DNA of 30,737 nt from CAYYIS01 sp964470965. GTDB taxonomy: Bacteria > JAAXHH01 > JABIQT01. Positions 1 to 7,303 of this stretch are shown piece by piece; the first letter of the stretch is position 1; each line of letters opens with the position of its first letter. Made by a program: the position numbers and the translations under genes. The stretch lies in assembly GCA_964470965.1 (NCBI GenBank), contig CAYYIS010000057.1, positions 1-30,737 of the forward strand. The letters are read 5' to 3'. The notes under the pieces were generated by a model, which saw nothing but the letters and a program-made list of their open reading frames with translations, had not been told where the DNA came from and did not search any database.

Positions 1-407
1 TCTCCAAAGATAGAGCCGTCTTCATTTTCAAAAAATGGCACCGGTGGATTATACTCTATTAATTTATCGGAAGCAGCAGCGTAAGCCCTAGTCGTAGCTT
101 CTTTGATTTGATGCGGAATATCAAGTTGTATAGACAATGTCAATACTTCAATCGGAAGCTCTGGGAAATAACCAAGTATTGATGATGCATTGGATAGCCA
201 ATTGACTTTATCCTGGCAATCAAGACAAACTTTCATGTGCTTTCGGATAAACTGAATTCGCTTCTCATCGATTTCGGTCCGTGAATCGGCAAAGAGAACA
301 AGTTCTTTCGAGGAAGGACACAGTTCAAACAGGATTGGTCCGTGCACTTTTAAAATCTGAAGGATTTCTCGTTCTTCCGGGATTGGATTCGTATACTCTC
401 TTTTCAT
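1..407 (-). CDS. Anti-sigma-like zinc-motif protein (partial, C-terminus beyond window edge)
   Basis: An open reading frame runs on the minus strand from an ATG at 407-405 off the left edge, giving about 135 visible residues. A Shine-Dalgarno-like AGGA lies six bases upstream of the ATG. Residues 57-64 read HMKVCLDC, an H-x3-C-x2-C arrangement. This is the core of the zinc-binding anti-sigma (ZAS) domain, although it sits further from the N-terminus than usual. No transmembrane helix is visible in the part seen; one could follow beyond the edge. It begins 25 bp after the sigma-factor stop codon and is very likely in the same operon, which fits an anti-sigma or sigma-modulating role. The role is inferred from motif and position; overall similarity to a known anti-sigma factor could not be judged. 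The DNA is AT-rich. Confidence 0.6.
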   Translation of the reverse strand, partial: MKREYTNPIPEEREILQILKVHGPILFELCPSSKELVLFADSRTEIDEKRIQFIRKHMKVCLDCQDKVNWLSNASSILGYFPELPIEVLTLSIQLDIPHQIKEATTRAYAAASDKLIEYNPPVPFFENEDGSIFG

Positions 408-432
408 AGGTATTCCTATAGTAAAGCTCTAA

Positions 433-1134
433 TTAGATTTCGTTTGTTGATATACAGTCAGAAAAATGATCATAATCTCGATAGGTTTTGTAAATGCGTT
501 TTCGAATTCGATATAGACAATCATATATAATGTGCCCAGCTCTTTCTGGCCTCACCCCAAGCTTGTCTGCGACCTGTCCTCTTGATAGTTCCTCATTCAG
601 TTCCTTAAGATACAACCTCAGCGCCTCCTGGCATCTGGGGCCGGTAAATCGAGCTAAAACCGTGTGCAGGAGGTAAACACGTTCACGTTCATCTAGATTT
701 TCAAACAGCCTATCGACCTGGCGGGTGGCCGCTGGATCTTCAATCTGGTATTCAAGTTCACCGTTTTCATCTCTTTGGTCAGTGTCTACAAAACGGATAC
801 CTTTACCTTTCGAATATCCAAGCCGTGATGGCATGGCGTCGAGACATTTAAATTTGGCAATTCGTACCACATAGGTTTTTAAAGAACTCTTGAACTCAAA
901 GGAGGGAAGGCTCTCGAGCACTGCCAGAAAAATATCATTGAGCATGTCTTCCTTATCACCTGAAGGAATCCAGTAAGCATTGTTGTATACCCAAAAATAA
1001 ACTGGTGTATCAGTTTTAAAAAAGCTTTCGTACAGCTTGTTCCTGGCATCTTCGTCACCAGATATACACCGGGAGACAAATTGAGCTTCATCCATCTCGA
1101 TGATATTTGCATGAGCTGACACTATGTTACTCAT
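433..1134 (-). CDS. ECF-type RNA polymerase sigma factor (sigma-70 family)
   Basis: The 233-residue protein has the two-domain layout of extracytoplasmic-function sigma factors. A region-2-like segment lies at about residues 58-105, with an acidic DKEDMLNDIF stretch followed by FEFKSSLKTYVVRIAKFKC. A helix-turn-helix region-4-like segment lies at about 183-218 (RGQVADKLGVRPERAGHIIY, then a basic RIRKRIYKTYRDY). An AGGTGA sequence lies just upstream of the ATG. The start is 11 bp from the kinase stop and the stop is 25 bp before the zinc-motif protein, so all three are probably co-transcribed. At 233 aa it is slightly longer than a minimal ECF factor. The acidic residues of region 2.2 are retained, so nothing suggests that phosphorylation must supply a missing charge. 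Base composition is low in GC, like the neighbouring left end. Confidence 0.85.
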   Translation of the reverse strand: MSNIVSAHANIIEMDEAQFVSRCISGDEDARNKLYESFFKTDTPVYFWVYNNAYWIPSGDKEDMLNDIFLAVLESLPSFEFKSSLKTYVVRIAKFKCLDAMPSRLGYSKGKGIRFVDTDQRDENGELEYQIEDPAATRQVDRLFENLDERERVYLLHTVLARFTGPRCQEALRLYLKELNEELSRGQVADKLGVRPERAGHIIYDCLYRIRKRIYKTYRDYDHFSDCISTNEI

Positions 1135-1145
1135 CTATTCACCTA

Positions 1146-4100
1146 TCAGGTTCTCTGGAACAGTGAGAGTTTTTGCTTTATGACAGCAACATCTCCATGC
1201 GCTCCAATTTTCTCAAATTCCTTTTCTGCCTCCTGCAAAATCAGAATAGCGGTCGTGATTTCACGTTTTTGATAGTACATCATTGCACGCTCTCTAATCG
1301 TTTCACAATGGCCATATAAATCTTTTGATTCTTTGCACATTAACTCACATTCATCAAATATCTCTTTAGCAAGGGCCCATTCTTCCTGTTGAGTTGCTAT
1401 AATGCCTTGAACTCTCTTAACTTCAGCCATCCCGCGTTTATTCCCAATTTCAATTAACATCTGTTCGGATTTTAAACAAATGTCATCCGCCAATTGCAAG
1501 TCGCCTAGCCGGGCTAGAACGCGGGCATAATTGATGTATGTGCTCCAAAGTTGTTTATTATTACCTATCCTTTCAAATATCTCTACGCTCTCCTTGTGGT
1601 GATCTAACGCTTCCCCCCAATTCTCCTTTCGCTCATAAATTAATCCTAAATTTGTATCAACTTCTGCCATTCCTATTGAGTTTTTGGTTCGTTGATGGCC
1701 TTGGGCACTTTTCCGATAGTATTGTATCGCAGTTTCATCATCGCCGATGACGTACGCGACACCTCCCAAATTACTCGTAATAGATGCAATTTCCGCAGTT
1801 TCATTTATTTCCGTGAAGATACCTAATGCCTTCTCATAGTGTTCTTCTGCTTCTCTCCATTGCCCCCGCCAATATGCTATACTAGCCATATAGTTAAATA
1901 CAGCAGCGATACCTTTACGGTCATCGTTCTGTTCATATAACTTCAGGGCTTGACCAAATAACTTCAATGCGCCATCCCATTTATTCTGATTTCTTAATAT
2001 CGCCCCCAGGGCCATCAAGGCATCACCCTGGGCCCTGCCGTCACCACACTTTTGCGCCGTGCCGAAGGCATGTTTAAACCTTCTCGTTGCCTCCTCATAA
2101 TCACCCTGGTTAGAATAGATTCTCCCAAGATGTAAATCTACCTCAATCTGGTCCTTGCTGACCTCCACCGGTGCCTCCCGGGACAGGGTCGCGTCGACCT
2201 GCTCCCAGTATTTTTGTGCTTCCCGGTAGGCGCTCATCTTCTTGGCGCGCTCAGCGGCCTGTTTGAGATAAGGGAGGGCGGCCTCTTCGTCACCGCCGTG
2301 AAACAGGTGATTGGCGAGTACCTCGGGTAGGATCTCTTCACCGGCCTGTTCGCGGTCCAGGAACACCTTGCTCCAGGCCGCGTGATACGCCTGCCGCAGC
2401 GCCTCGGGCAGCTCCCGTTCGAGAACGTCCCGTATGTTGCCGTGCGTAAACTGGTACACGGCCCTTTCCACAGAAGCGATAATTCCGTGGCGCCGCTCCA
2501 GTTGTACCAGCTGTCTAAGGATGTTCATGTGGGGGTTGCCCGTGACCTTGGCCAGGTCGTTCACATCGAACCGGTTGCCGCAGACAGCGGCCAATTCCAG
2601 TATCTCCCGCTCCCCATCCTGCAACCTGCTGAGACGACGTTCGATCAGGTCGTTGACGCGGGGAGGGGCGATATCGTGGTCGTTCAGAATCTGTTCCAGG
2701 TTTTCCCAGTCACGGCCTTCCGCCTCCCCCCGGGTTTTATCCCGCCACCATTTGAGCACTTCGATCGCGAACAGAGGGTTTCCGCCGGATTCTTTGTATA
2801 CACGGTCCGTAATGGATACCGGTACCGCGCGGCTGCCGACGATCCCGTGCACCAGGGAACGCACGTTGGTCTCATCCAGGTTGGTCAGCTCGATAAACTC
2901 GCCGATCCCTTCACGGGTCATGCGCCGTATGGTTTCCGCAAGTGGGGCCTCGCCGGCCCCTTCCCGGTCTTCGATCTCCTCCGGACGATACGTGGCTATG
3001 AGATGGAGTTTCCAGTCCGGAAGCTGGCGGGCAAGGTAGTGCAGCAGCTGAACGCTGCCGCTGTCGCCCCAGTGCAGGTCATCCACACACAGCACTACGC
3101 CCCGTTCTTCAGCCATGGTCAGCATCAGGTGCATGATCGCCTGAAACAGGCGCTGCTGCTCGGCCTGGGGATTGAGGCTGGCTGGCGTGTTTTCCTCGAG
3201 TTTCCGGCGTTCCTGGGCGGTCCAGATCTGCGGCATCAATATCGCCACTTCAGGCGTGTCTTCAAGAATTCGGGTTCGAAGCCGGGCAAAACGCGCCGGG
3301 ATGGTGTCGGTCCTCACGGTCTGCAGGCGCTGGCTTAGGGCATCCACGAAGGGGTGGTACGGCACGGAGATCTCGTGGTACAGGCAGCTGCCGAATAATG
3401 TCCACATGCCCTGTTCGTCAGCGAATTTGAGTGCGTCCACTGCCAGGCGGGTCTTTCCCGTGCCCTCACTGCCGGCGAGGAAGGTGAGCTGCCTGTTGCC
3501 CGTGAGCGCGTGCCGGACCCCTTCCCGGAGCCGTTCCTGTTCCTGGGACCGGCCCACAAGGTCCGTTTGAAACTCATCCCGCGGCTGGGCGGTAGGAACG
3601 CCTACCTGAACGGGGCGCTCTTCCAGTGTAACCGTTGCCTGGTCGTCGTCCGACACGTCCTCCAGAATAAGCGCCCTGCAGACGTCGAGTTCGGCCAGGA
3701 GCTCGTCCGCGGTCTGATAACGTTCCACGGGTTGTTTTGCCAGGAGTGTACCGACCATCTGGTCCAGCTCCTTTGGCAGACCCGCCCGGTAGTTGGATGG
3801 CGGCACCGGGGTGTCGTTGATGTGCTGGTAGACGACGGCTATGGGTTCGGCAGCGCTGAACGGCCGACGGCCGGCAATCATTTCGTAGATAACGATACCC
3901 AGGGAATACAGATCGGCTCGGCGGTCGATCGGCTCATTCAGGACCTGTTCCGGGGCCATGTAGTCGATGGTACCCATTATGTTACCGGTCAGCGTGATGG
4001 CGCTCATGTCGGCGAAGCGGGCCAGGCCGAAGTCGAGAATTTTGACGGTGCCGGCTTTGTTAAGGATCAGGTTACCCGGCTTGATATCCCGGTGATGTAC

Positions 4101-4490
4101 CCCGCGCTCGTGGGAACAGGAAAGGCCGGCGGCCACCTGACGGGCGATCTTGAGTACCTCGGCCAGGGGGAGGATCGGGTTTTCGGCCAGCAGGGCACTC
4201 ACCGAACTACCCTCAAGGTATTCCATCACGATGGAACAGGTGTCATCGTCCCGGATCACATCGAATATCTTAACCACGTTCGGATGGTCGATCCGGGCGA
4301 CCGCCTGGGCTTCCCGTAAGAAGCGTTGGCTGTACTCCTCCTGGGCGGCCAGGTTCGGAAACAGCACCTTGATCGCCACGTCGCGGCCCAGGTTCGTGTC
4401 CAGGGCTTTGTAGACAAGCCCCATGCCGCCGCGACCGACAATCTCGCCCATTTCATAATGCCGGAATTTTGATCCCGTACTGATATTCAT
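1146..4490 (-). CDS. Serine/threonine protein kinase - AAA ATPase - TPR fusion
   Basis: This 1114-residue protein carries a complete Hanks-type kinase domain at its N-terminus. It has the glycine loop GRGGMGLV at 19-26, catalytic K41, HRDIKPGN at 133-140, DFG at 153-155 and APE at 179-181. A AAA_16/STAND-like ATPase follows, with a Walker A AGSEGTGKT at 339-347 and a Walker B VVLCVDDLHWGD at about 465-476. From about residue 780 to the end there are roughly eight TPR-type helical repeats (for example GDYEEATRRFKHAF and WREAEEHYEKALGIF). No transmembrane helix is evident, so it is probably cytoplasmic. The family resembles large predicted signalling kinases in which the TPRs bind partners and the ATPase may control oligomerisation. 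It starts 19 bp after the M50-HlyD gene and is followed 11 bp later by the sigma factor. No clear ribosome binding site was seen. GC content falls sharply inside the gene at about 2160, where the long TPR array begins. Confidence 0.93.
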   Translation of the reverse strand: MNISTGSKFRHYEMGEIVGRGGMGLVYKALDTNLGRDVAIKVLFPNLAAQEEYSQRFLREAQAVARIDHPNVVKIFDVIRDDDTCSIVMEYLEGSSVSALLAENPILPLAEVLKIARQVAAGLSCSHERGVHHRDIKPGNLILNKAGTVKILDFGLARFADMSAITLTGNIMGTIDYMAPEQVLNEPIDRRADLYSLGIVIYEMIAGRRPFSAAEPIAVVYQHINDTPVPPSNYRAGLPKELDQMVGTLLAKQPVERYQTADELLAELDVCRALILEDVSDDDQATVTLEERPVQVGVPTAQPRDEFQTDLVGRSQEQERLREGVRHALTGNRQLTFLAGSEGTGKTRLAVDALKFADEQGMWTLFGSCLYHEISVPYHPFVDALSQRLQTVRTDTIPARFARLRTRILEDTPEVAILMPQIWTAQERRKLEENTPASLNPQAEQQRLFQAIMHLMLTMAEERGVVLCVDDLHWGDSGSVQLLHYLARQLPDWKLHLIATYRPEEIEDREGAGEAPLAETIRRMTREGIGEFIELTNLDETNVRSLVHGIVGSRAVPVSITDRVYKESGGNPLFAIEVLKWWRDKTRGEAEGRDWENLEQILNDHDIAPPRVNDLIERRLSRLQDGEREILELAAVCGNRFDVNDLAKVTGNPHMNILRQLVQLERRHGIIASVERAVYQFTHGNIRDVLERELPEALRQAYHAAWSKVFLDREQAGEEILPEVLANHLFHGGDEEAALPYLKQAAERAKKMSAYREAQKYWEQVDATLSREAPVEVSKDQIEVDLHLGRIYSNQGDYEEATRRFKHAFGTAQKCGDGRAQGDALMALGAILRNQNKWDGALKLFGQALKLYEQNDDRKGIAAVFNYMASIAYWRGQWREAEEHYEKALGIFTEINETAEIASITSNLGGVAYVIGDDETAIQYYRKSAQGHQRTKNSIGMAEVDTNLGLIYERKENWGEALDHHKESVEIFERIGNNKQLWSTYINYARVLARLGDLQLADDICLKSEQMLIEIGNKRGMAEVKRVQGIIATQQEEWALAKEIFDECELMCKESKDLYGHCETIRERAMMYYQKREITTAILILQEAEKEFEKIGAHGDVAVIKQKLSLFQRT

Positions 4491-4509
4491 AATCTAATTG
4501 GACCGTGTG

Positions 4510-6780
4510 TTACCACCAGAACTCCGTCCTGATGTAACGTGTGATTCTCCGAAACATGATGGCACCTACCGGCCGGGAACCGCAATACACCCTGGATATA
4601 CCTGTCATACCCGGCTTGAGGTAGTTCGAGTCGTTTTCAACGCGGCTCCGTACCAGGAACACCGAAATGCCGGCCTGCGTCGTACCCCTGGGAGCGATGG
4701 CGTCGACTTCACCGTGGAAATCCTCTAAGGGAAACCCCTGGACCTTGAACTTGACCGGATATCCGATCTTCACGTCTCCCACCTCCCGTTCCGGCACCGC
4801 CATCTCCACCAGCATGGACCGGTGGTCGATCAGTTGACAGATCTCATCACCTTTGGCTACGTATTCATCTTTTCGTTCCATCAGAAACCGGGTGGTGACG
4901 ATGCCGTGAATGGGGCTGTAGATCTCGCATAACTGACGCTGCGCCGCGAGATATTCCGCTGTGGCGGACAGCTCCTCGATCCGGGCGACCATAACATCGA
5001 TCTCTTCCCGCCGGGTGCCTGCCAGGAGAAGATCAAGGCGGCTCTGCACCTGTTCTACCGCGGCCTGCTTACGGTTCAGATCGGCTTCAGTCTCTTCCAT
5101 TACCTTCCTGGCGATCACTTCCTTCTTTAAAAGAGAGACGTCGCGGGCGTACTCGACCCGGCTGGCTTCCAGGTCGACACGTGCTTCTTTTAATTCGGCC
5201 CGCGCCTGGGCAATTTCCTCCTGCCGGTTACCTCGTTCCAGCAGCGGGAGGCCCGGGCGGGCCTGGTCAATCTGGGCGGCGACAGTCCGGGCTTCGGCGT
5301 CGATATCCCGGGAAGAGAGGCGGACGAGAATCTGGCCGGCAGCCACAGTGTCCCCCTCATCCACGTAAATGTGCTCCAGCTGTCCCTCTATCCGGGCCCG
5401 GACAACCGCCCGTTCCTGGGATCTCAGTTCAAAAGGGGAGGATATACGAAGCTCAATCTCCACCAGTGCCATGCCCGCCACCACGAGGCAAAGAACTACC
5501 ACCCAACAAACAGTCCGCAGAGAGACAGACGCGTGTTTTTTAGGCCCATCGGCCTGTTCGGTCGTTGGTCCGGATCCGGGCTGTTCTTCTGTTTCCGAGT
5601 TCTGTACGGCCATCGCGATAAAACCGAAAACGAGTCCGGCAATGCTCAATTCAGGAGCGTACTCGATAACGAAGTCCTTAACGAAGTTAACAATTACGGC
5701 AACTAATAAAACCGAATAAAATGCGGCCAGAGTTCCGTAACACAGATAGATGCGCCGGTCTCTCGACGAGACCCGAGGGACCGGTTCCCCGTAAAACCCG
5801 AACAATCGGCTGGATTTGAGTTTTAGGAACGCAAACGCCTTCTGACGCAGGTTCGGGATATCGACCCAGTCACTTAGAATATAATACCCGTCCAGTTTAA
5901 TCAACGGGTTTAGGTTGAAAAGAATCCCCCAGCCGGTCACCGCCATCATTATGAAACTGGTCTGGTGCACCCAGGTTGCCGAATCGGTGACGCGCCAGAG
6001 GATCACCATCGCCGCGAAGATCATAACACCGGTGTACATACCGGCCAGCATCACGACCATGCGGGATCGTTTGCGGGTAAACAGGTAGGAATCACTCACG
6101 TCGGTATAAGCGCCGGGCTGAAAAAACAGGAGCAGAAATCCCATGTTGCTCACCTGGCCGCCATAATGCCTGCAGGCCATCCCGTGCGCCATCTCGTGGA
6201 TGGTGAGGGTGACGACCAGAAACACATACACCGAGAGGATCGTAGAAAGGTCGAGCCGGAACTGCGATAGCTGATAGGCGTACAGATCCCAGTCCGTCAT
6301 CAGGCCCCACCCCGCCAGCAGGACCCACAGAATCGAAAAAATCACGAAGGGACGATCGAAGCAGAAAGAGAAATAAGGATAGAGCCGGTCGAACATGCGT
6401 TGCGGATTTACGAGGGGGTAGGTGTAAAAAAGAAGGCTCTTCCGGTCGGGTGCAGATGGTTGTTTTACCCGGTGATCCCCGGGGGTTTCAGTAAAGGTAT
6501 CGGACCATTCATAGGGTTCGAGAAGATTGAACGAATGCAGGCGCTTGACGAAGGATTCCAGAAGTTCGAATCGAACCGGGCGGCGTACACGGTCAGAGAC
6601 CGCTTCCTGGATGGCGGCCAGCGAGGTGCTGCCGTCCAGAAGTGTTGCCGCGTAATACTGGAACGCAACAAACCTGAAATACTTGTTGACGACCGGGTCT
6701 TTTACGACGAAAACAGTCTGATTACCCTGTCGGTGTTCACTGACGACCAGGTCGTGCCGGAGCTCAGGATAAGGGCCCAT
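4510..6780 (-). CDS. Membrane M50 (site-2-type) metalloprotease fused to HlyD-like adaptor
   Basis: The start is the ATG at 6780-6778, preceded by AGAGGA about ten bases away. The open frame continues 40 codons further upstream, but that stretch covers the predicted promoter, so the 756-aa form is preferred. The N-terminal about 90 residues form a small domain that may be a PqqD-like winged helix (weak). A multi-pass membrane region follows with the zinc motif HEMAH at 195-199 and NPLIKLDGYY at 291-300, the second M50 motif carrying the third ligand. A further transmembrane helix lies at about 422-440. It leads into an HlyD/membrane-fusion part: a split lipoyl/barrel fold around 455-490 (EGDTVAAGQILVRL), a long coiled coil at about 495-625, and the returning half with SPIHGIVTTRF. 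Such M50-HlyD chimeras occur with peptide export or maturation systems. Here the partner genes are a kinase and a sigma factor, suggesting regulated intramembrane proteolysis; that is inference. Confidence 0.88.
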   Translation of the reverse strand: MGPYPELRHDLVVSEHRQGNQTVFVVKDPVVNKYFRFVAFQYYAATLLDGSTSLAAIQEAVSDRVRRPVRFELLESFVKRLHSFNLLEPYEWSDTFTETPGDHRVKQPSAPDRKSLLFYTYPLVNPQRMFDRLYPYFSFCFDRPFVIFSILWVLLAGWGLMTDWDLYAYQLSQFRLDLSTILSVYVFLVVTLTIHEMAHGMACRHYGGQVSNMGFLLLFFQPGAYTDVSDSYLFTRKRSRMVVMLAGMYTGVMIFAAMVILWRVTDSATWVHQTSFIMMAVTGWGILFNLNPLIKLDGYYILSDWVDIPNLRQKAFAFLKLKSSRLFGFYGEPVPRVSSRDRRIYLCYGTLAAFYSVLLVAVIVNFVKDFVIEYAPELSIAGLVFGFIAMAVQNSETEEQPGSGPTTEQADGPKKHASVSLRTVCWVVVLCLVVAGMALVEIELRISSPFELRSQERAVVRARIEGQLEHIYVDEGDTVAAGQILVRLSSRDIDAEARTVAAQIDQARPGLPLLERGNRQEEIAQARAELKEARVDLEASRVEYARDVSLLKKEVIARKVMEETEADLNRKQAAVEQVQSRLDLLLAGTRREEIDVMVARIEELSATAEYLAAQRQLCEIYSPIHGIVTTRFLMERKDEYVAKGDEICQLIDHRSMLVEMAVPEREVGDVKIGYPVKFKVQGFPLEDFHGEVDAIAPRGTTQAGISVFLVRSRVENDSNYLKPGMTGISRVYCGSRPVGAIMFRRITRYIRTEFWW

Positions 6781-6827
6781 GGCTACACAATCCTCTGATA
6801 TAATACCTATCGGGCGGGAGTCTGTAA

Positions 6828-6844
6828 CCAACCCGGAGGGTTGG
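6828..6844. promoter_or_regulatory. Perfect 7-bp hairpin/operator at the predicted transcription start of the M50 operon
   Basis: CCAACCC-GGA-GGGTTGG is a perfect inverted repeat with a 3-base loop. It lies 5 to 9 bases downstream of the predicted minus-strand -10 element and so straddles the expected transcription start. It could be a repressor operator or a 5' stem stabilising the mRNA. The repeat is visible in the sequence; the function is inferred. Confidence 0.45.
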
Positions 6845-6847
6845 GTG

Positions 6848-6876
6848 AGTATAATCCCCGATGGCGGTTTTTGCAA
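6848..6876 (-). promoter_or_regulatory. Predicted sigma-70-type promoter of the M50-kinase-sigma operon
   Basis: Read on the minus strand, TTGCAA (6876-6871) and TATACT (6853-6848) are separated by exactly 17 bases. The -10 matches the consensus at five of six positions and the -35 at four of six. Transcription would start near 6841, leaving a leader of about 60 bases before the ATG at 6780. Placement between divergent genes supports the assignment. Confidence 0.55.
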
Positions 6877-7014
6877 GCAAAACCTTCTCCTTGACACCAT
6901 GTCCTGCCACTATCAGTCGGGAAAAAAAGAAATCCATCGTACAGGAATCTTATTTTTATTTCAAAACAGGCTGCCGCGGGGCCGTTTCACGCGGACGTGG
7001 CACGGATGAAACGC

Positions 7015-7043
7015 TTGACGCAGACCGGTTGGAAGATTACATT
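7015..7043 (+). promoter_or_regulatory. Predicted promoter of the plus-strand propeller/carboxylase block
   Basis: TTGACG (7015-7020) and TACATT (7038-7043) are separated by 17 bases. The -35 matches the sigma-70 consensus at five of six positions and the -10 at four of six. Transcription would start near 7050, about 45 bases upstream of the ATG at 7096. This is the only good promoter seen ahead of the plus-strand gene run. Confidence 0.5.
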
Positions 7044-7095
7044 GCGCCCATGATGCCGGTAAACATTCCGATGGTTTCGGAAAGGGCGTATACAT

Positions 7096-7296
7096 ATGGC
7101 AACTATAGAATTATCCCGCCAGGAGATCTGGACCATACTCTGTTGGGCCGGTGATCCGGCGGAAGACAATATCATCCACAATTACAATTCCGAAGAAGCC
7201 TCGGTGGTCCGGAAATTAAAAGCGGCACTGACCGAAGAGGAACAGCGTTTCCGTGAAAGGGCGGCGGCCGCAAAAAGTAAGAAACACCCAGAATAA
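7096..7296 (+). CDS. Small hypothetical protein (66 aa)
   Basis: The ATG at 7096 is preceded by a strong GGAAAGGG about seven bases upstream, and by a predicted promoter, so the gene is probably real despite its size. The product is soluble and mostly helical. It has an N-terminal part ELSRQEIWTILCWAGDP and a highly charged C-terminus rich in E, K and R (EEEQRFRERAAAAKSKKHPE). No signal peptide, membrane helix or known domain was recognised. Its stop is seven bases before the ATG chosen for the propeller protein, suggesting co-transcription. No function is proposed. Confidence 0.6.
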   Translation: MATIELSRQEIWTILCWAGDPAEDNIIHNYNSEEASVVRKLKAALTEEEQRFRERAAAAKSKKHPE

Positions 7297-7303
7297 CATC
7301 TTT

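Larger units (their letters stand above)
6781..7095. other. Divergent intergenic region (315 bp)
   Basis: This stretch separates the minus-strand M50 gene from the plus-strand 66-aa gene. It holds the minus-strand promoter and hairpin (6828-6876) and the plus-strand promoter (7015-7043). Between them, about 6877-7014, I see an AT-rich tract around 6925-6965 but no ORF or RNA gene that I can support. Confidence 0.6.

Noticed and set aside
2382..3338. Plus-strand frame (318 aa) inside the kinase gene
   Set aside because: It runs opposite the ATPase region of the kinase with clear Walker motifs; no domain or ribosome binding site was seen. The same applies to the 269-aa plus frame at 3510-4319.
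6781..6900. N-terminal 40-codon extension of the M50-HlyD gene
   Set aside because: It overlaps the TATACT promoter element and hairpin, and the ATG at 6780 has a good ribosome binding site.
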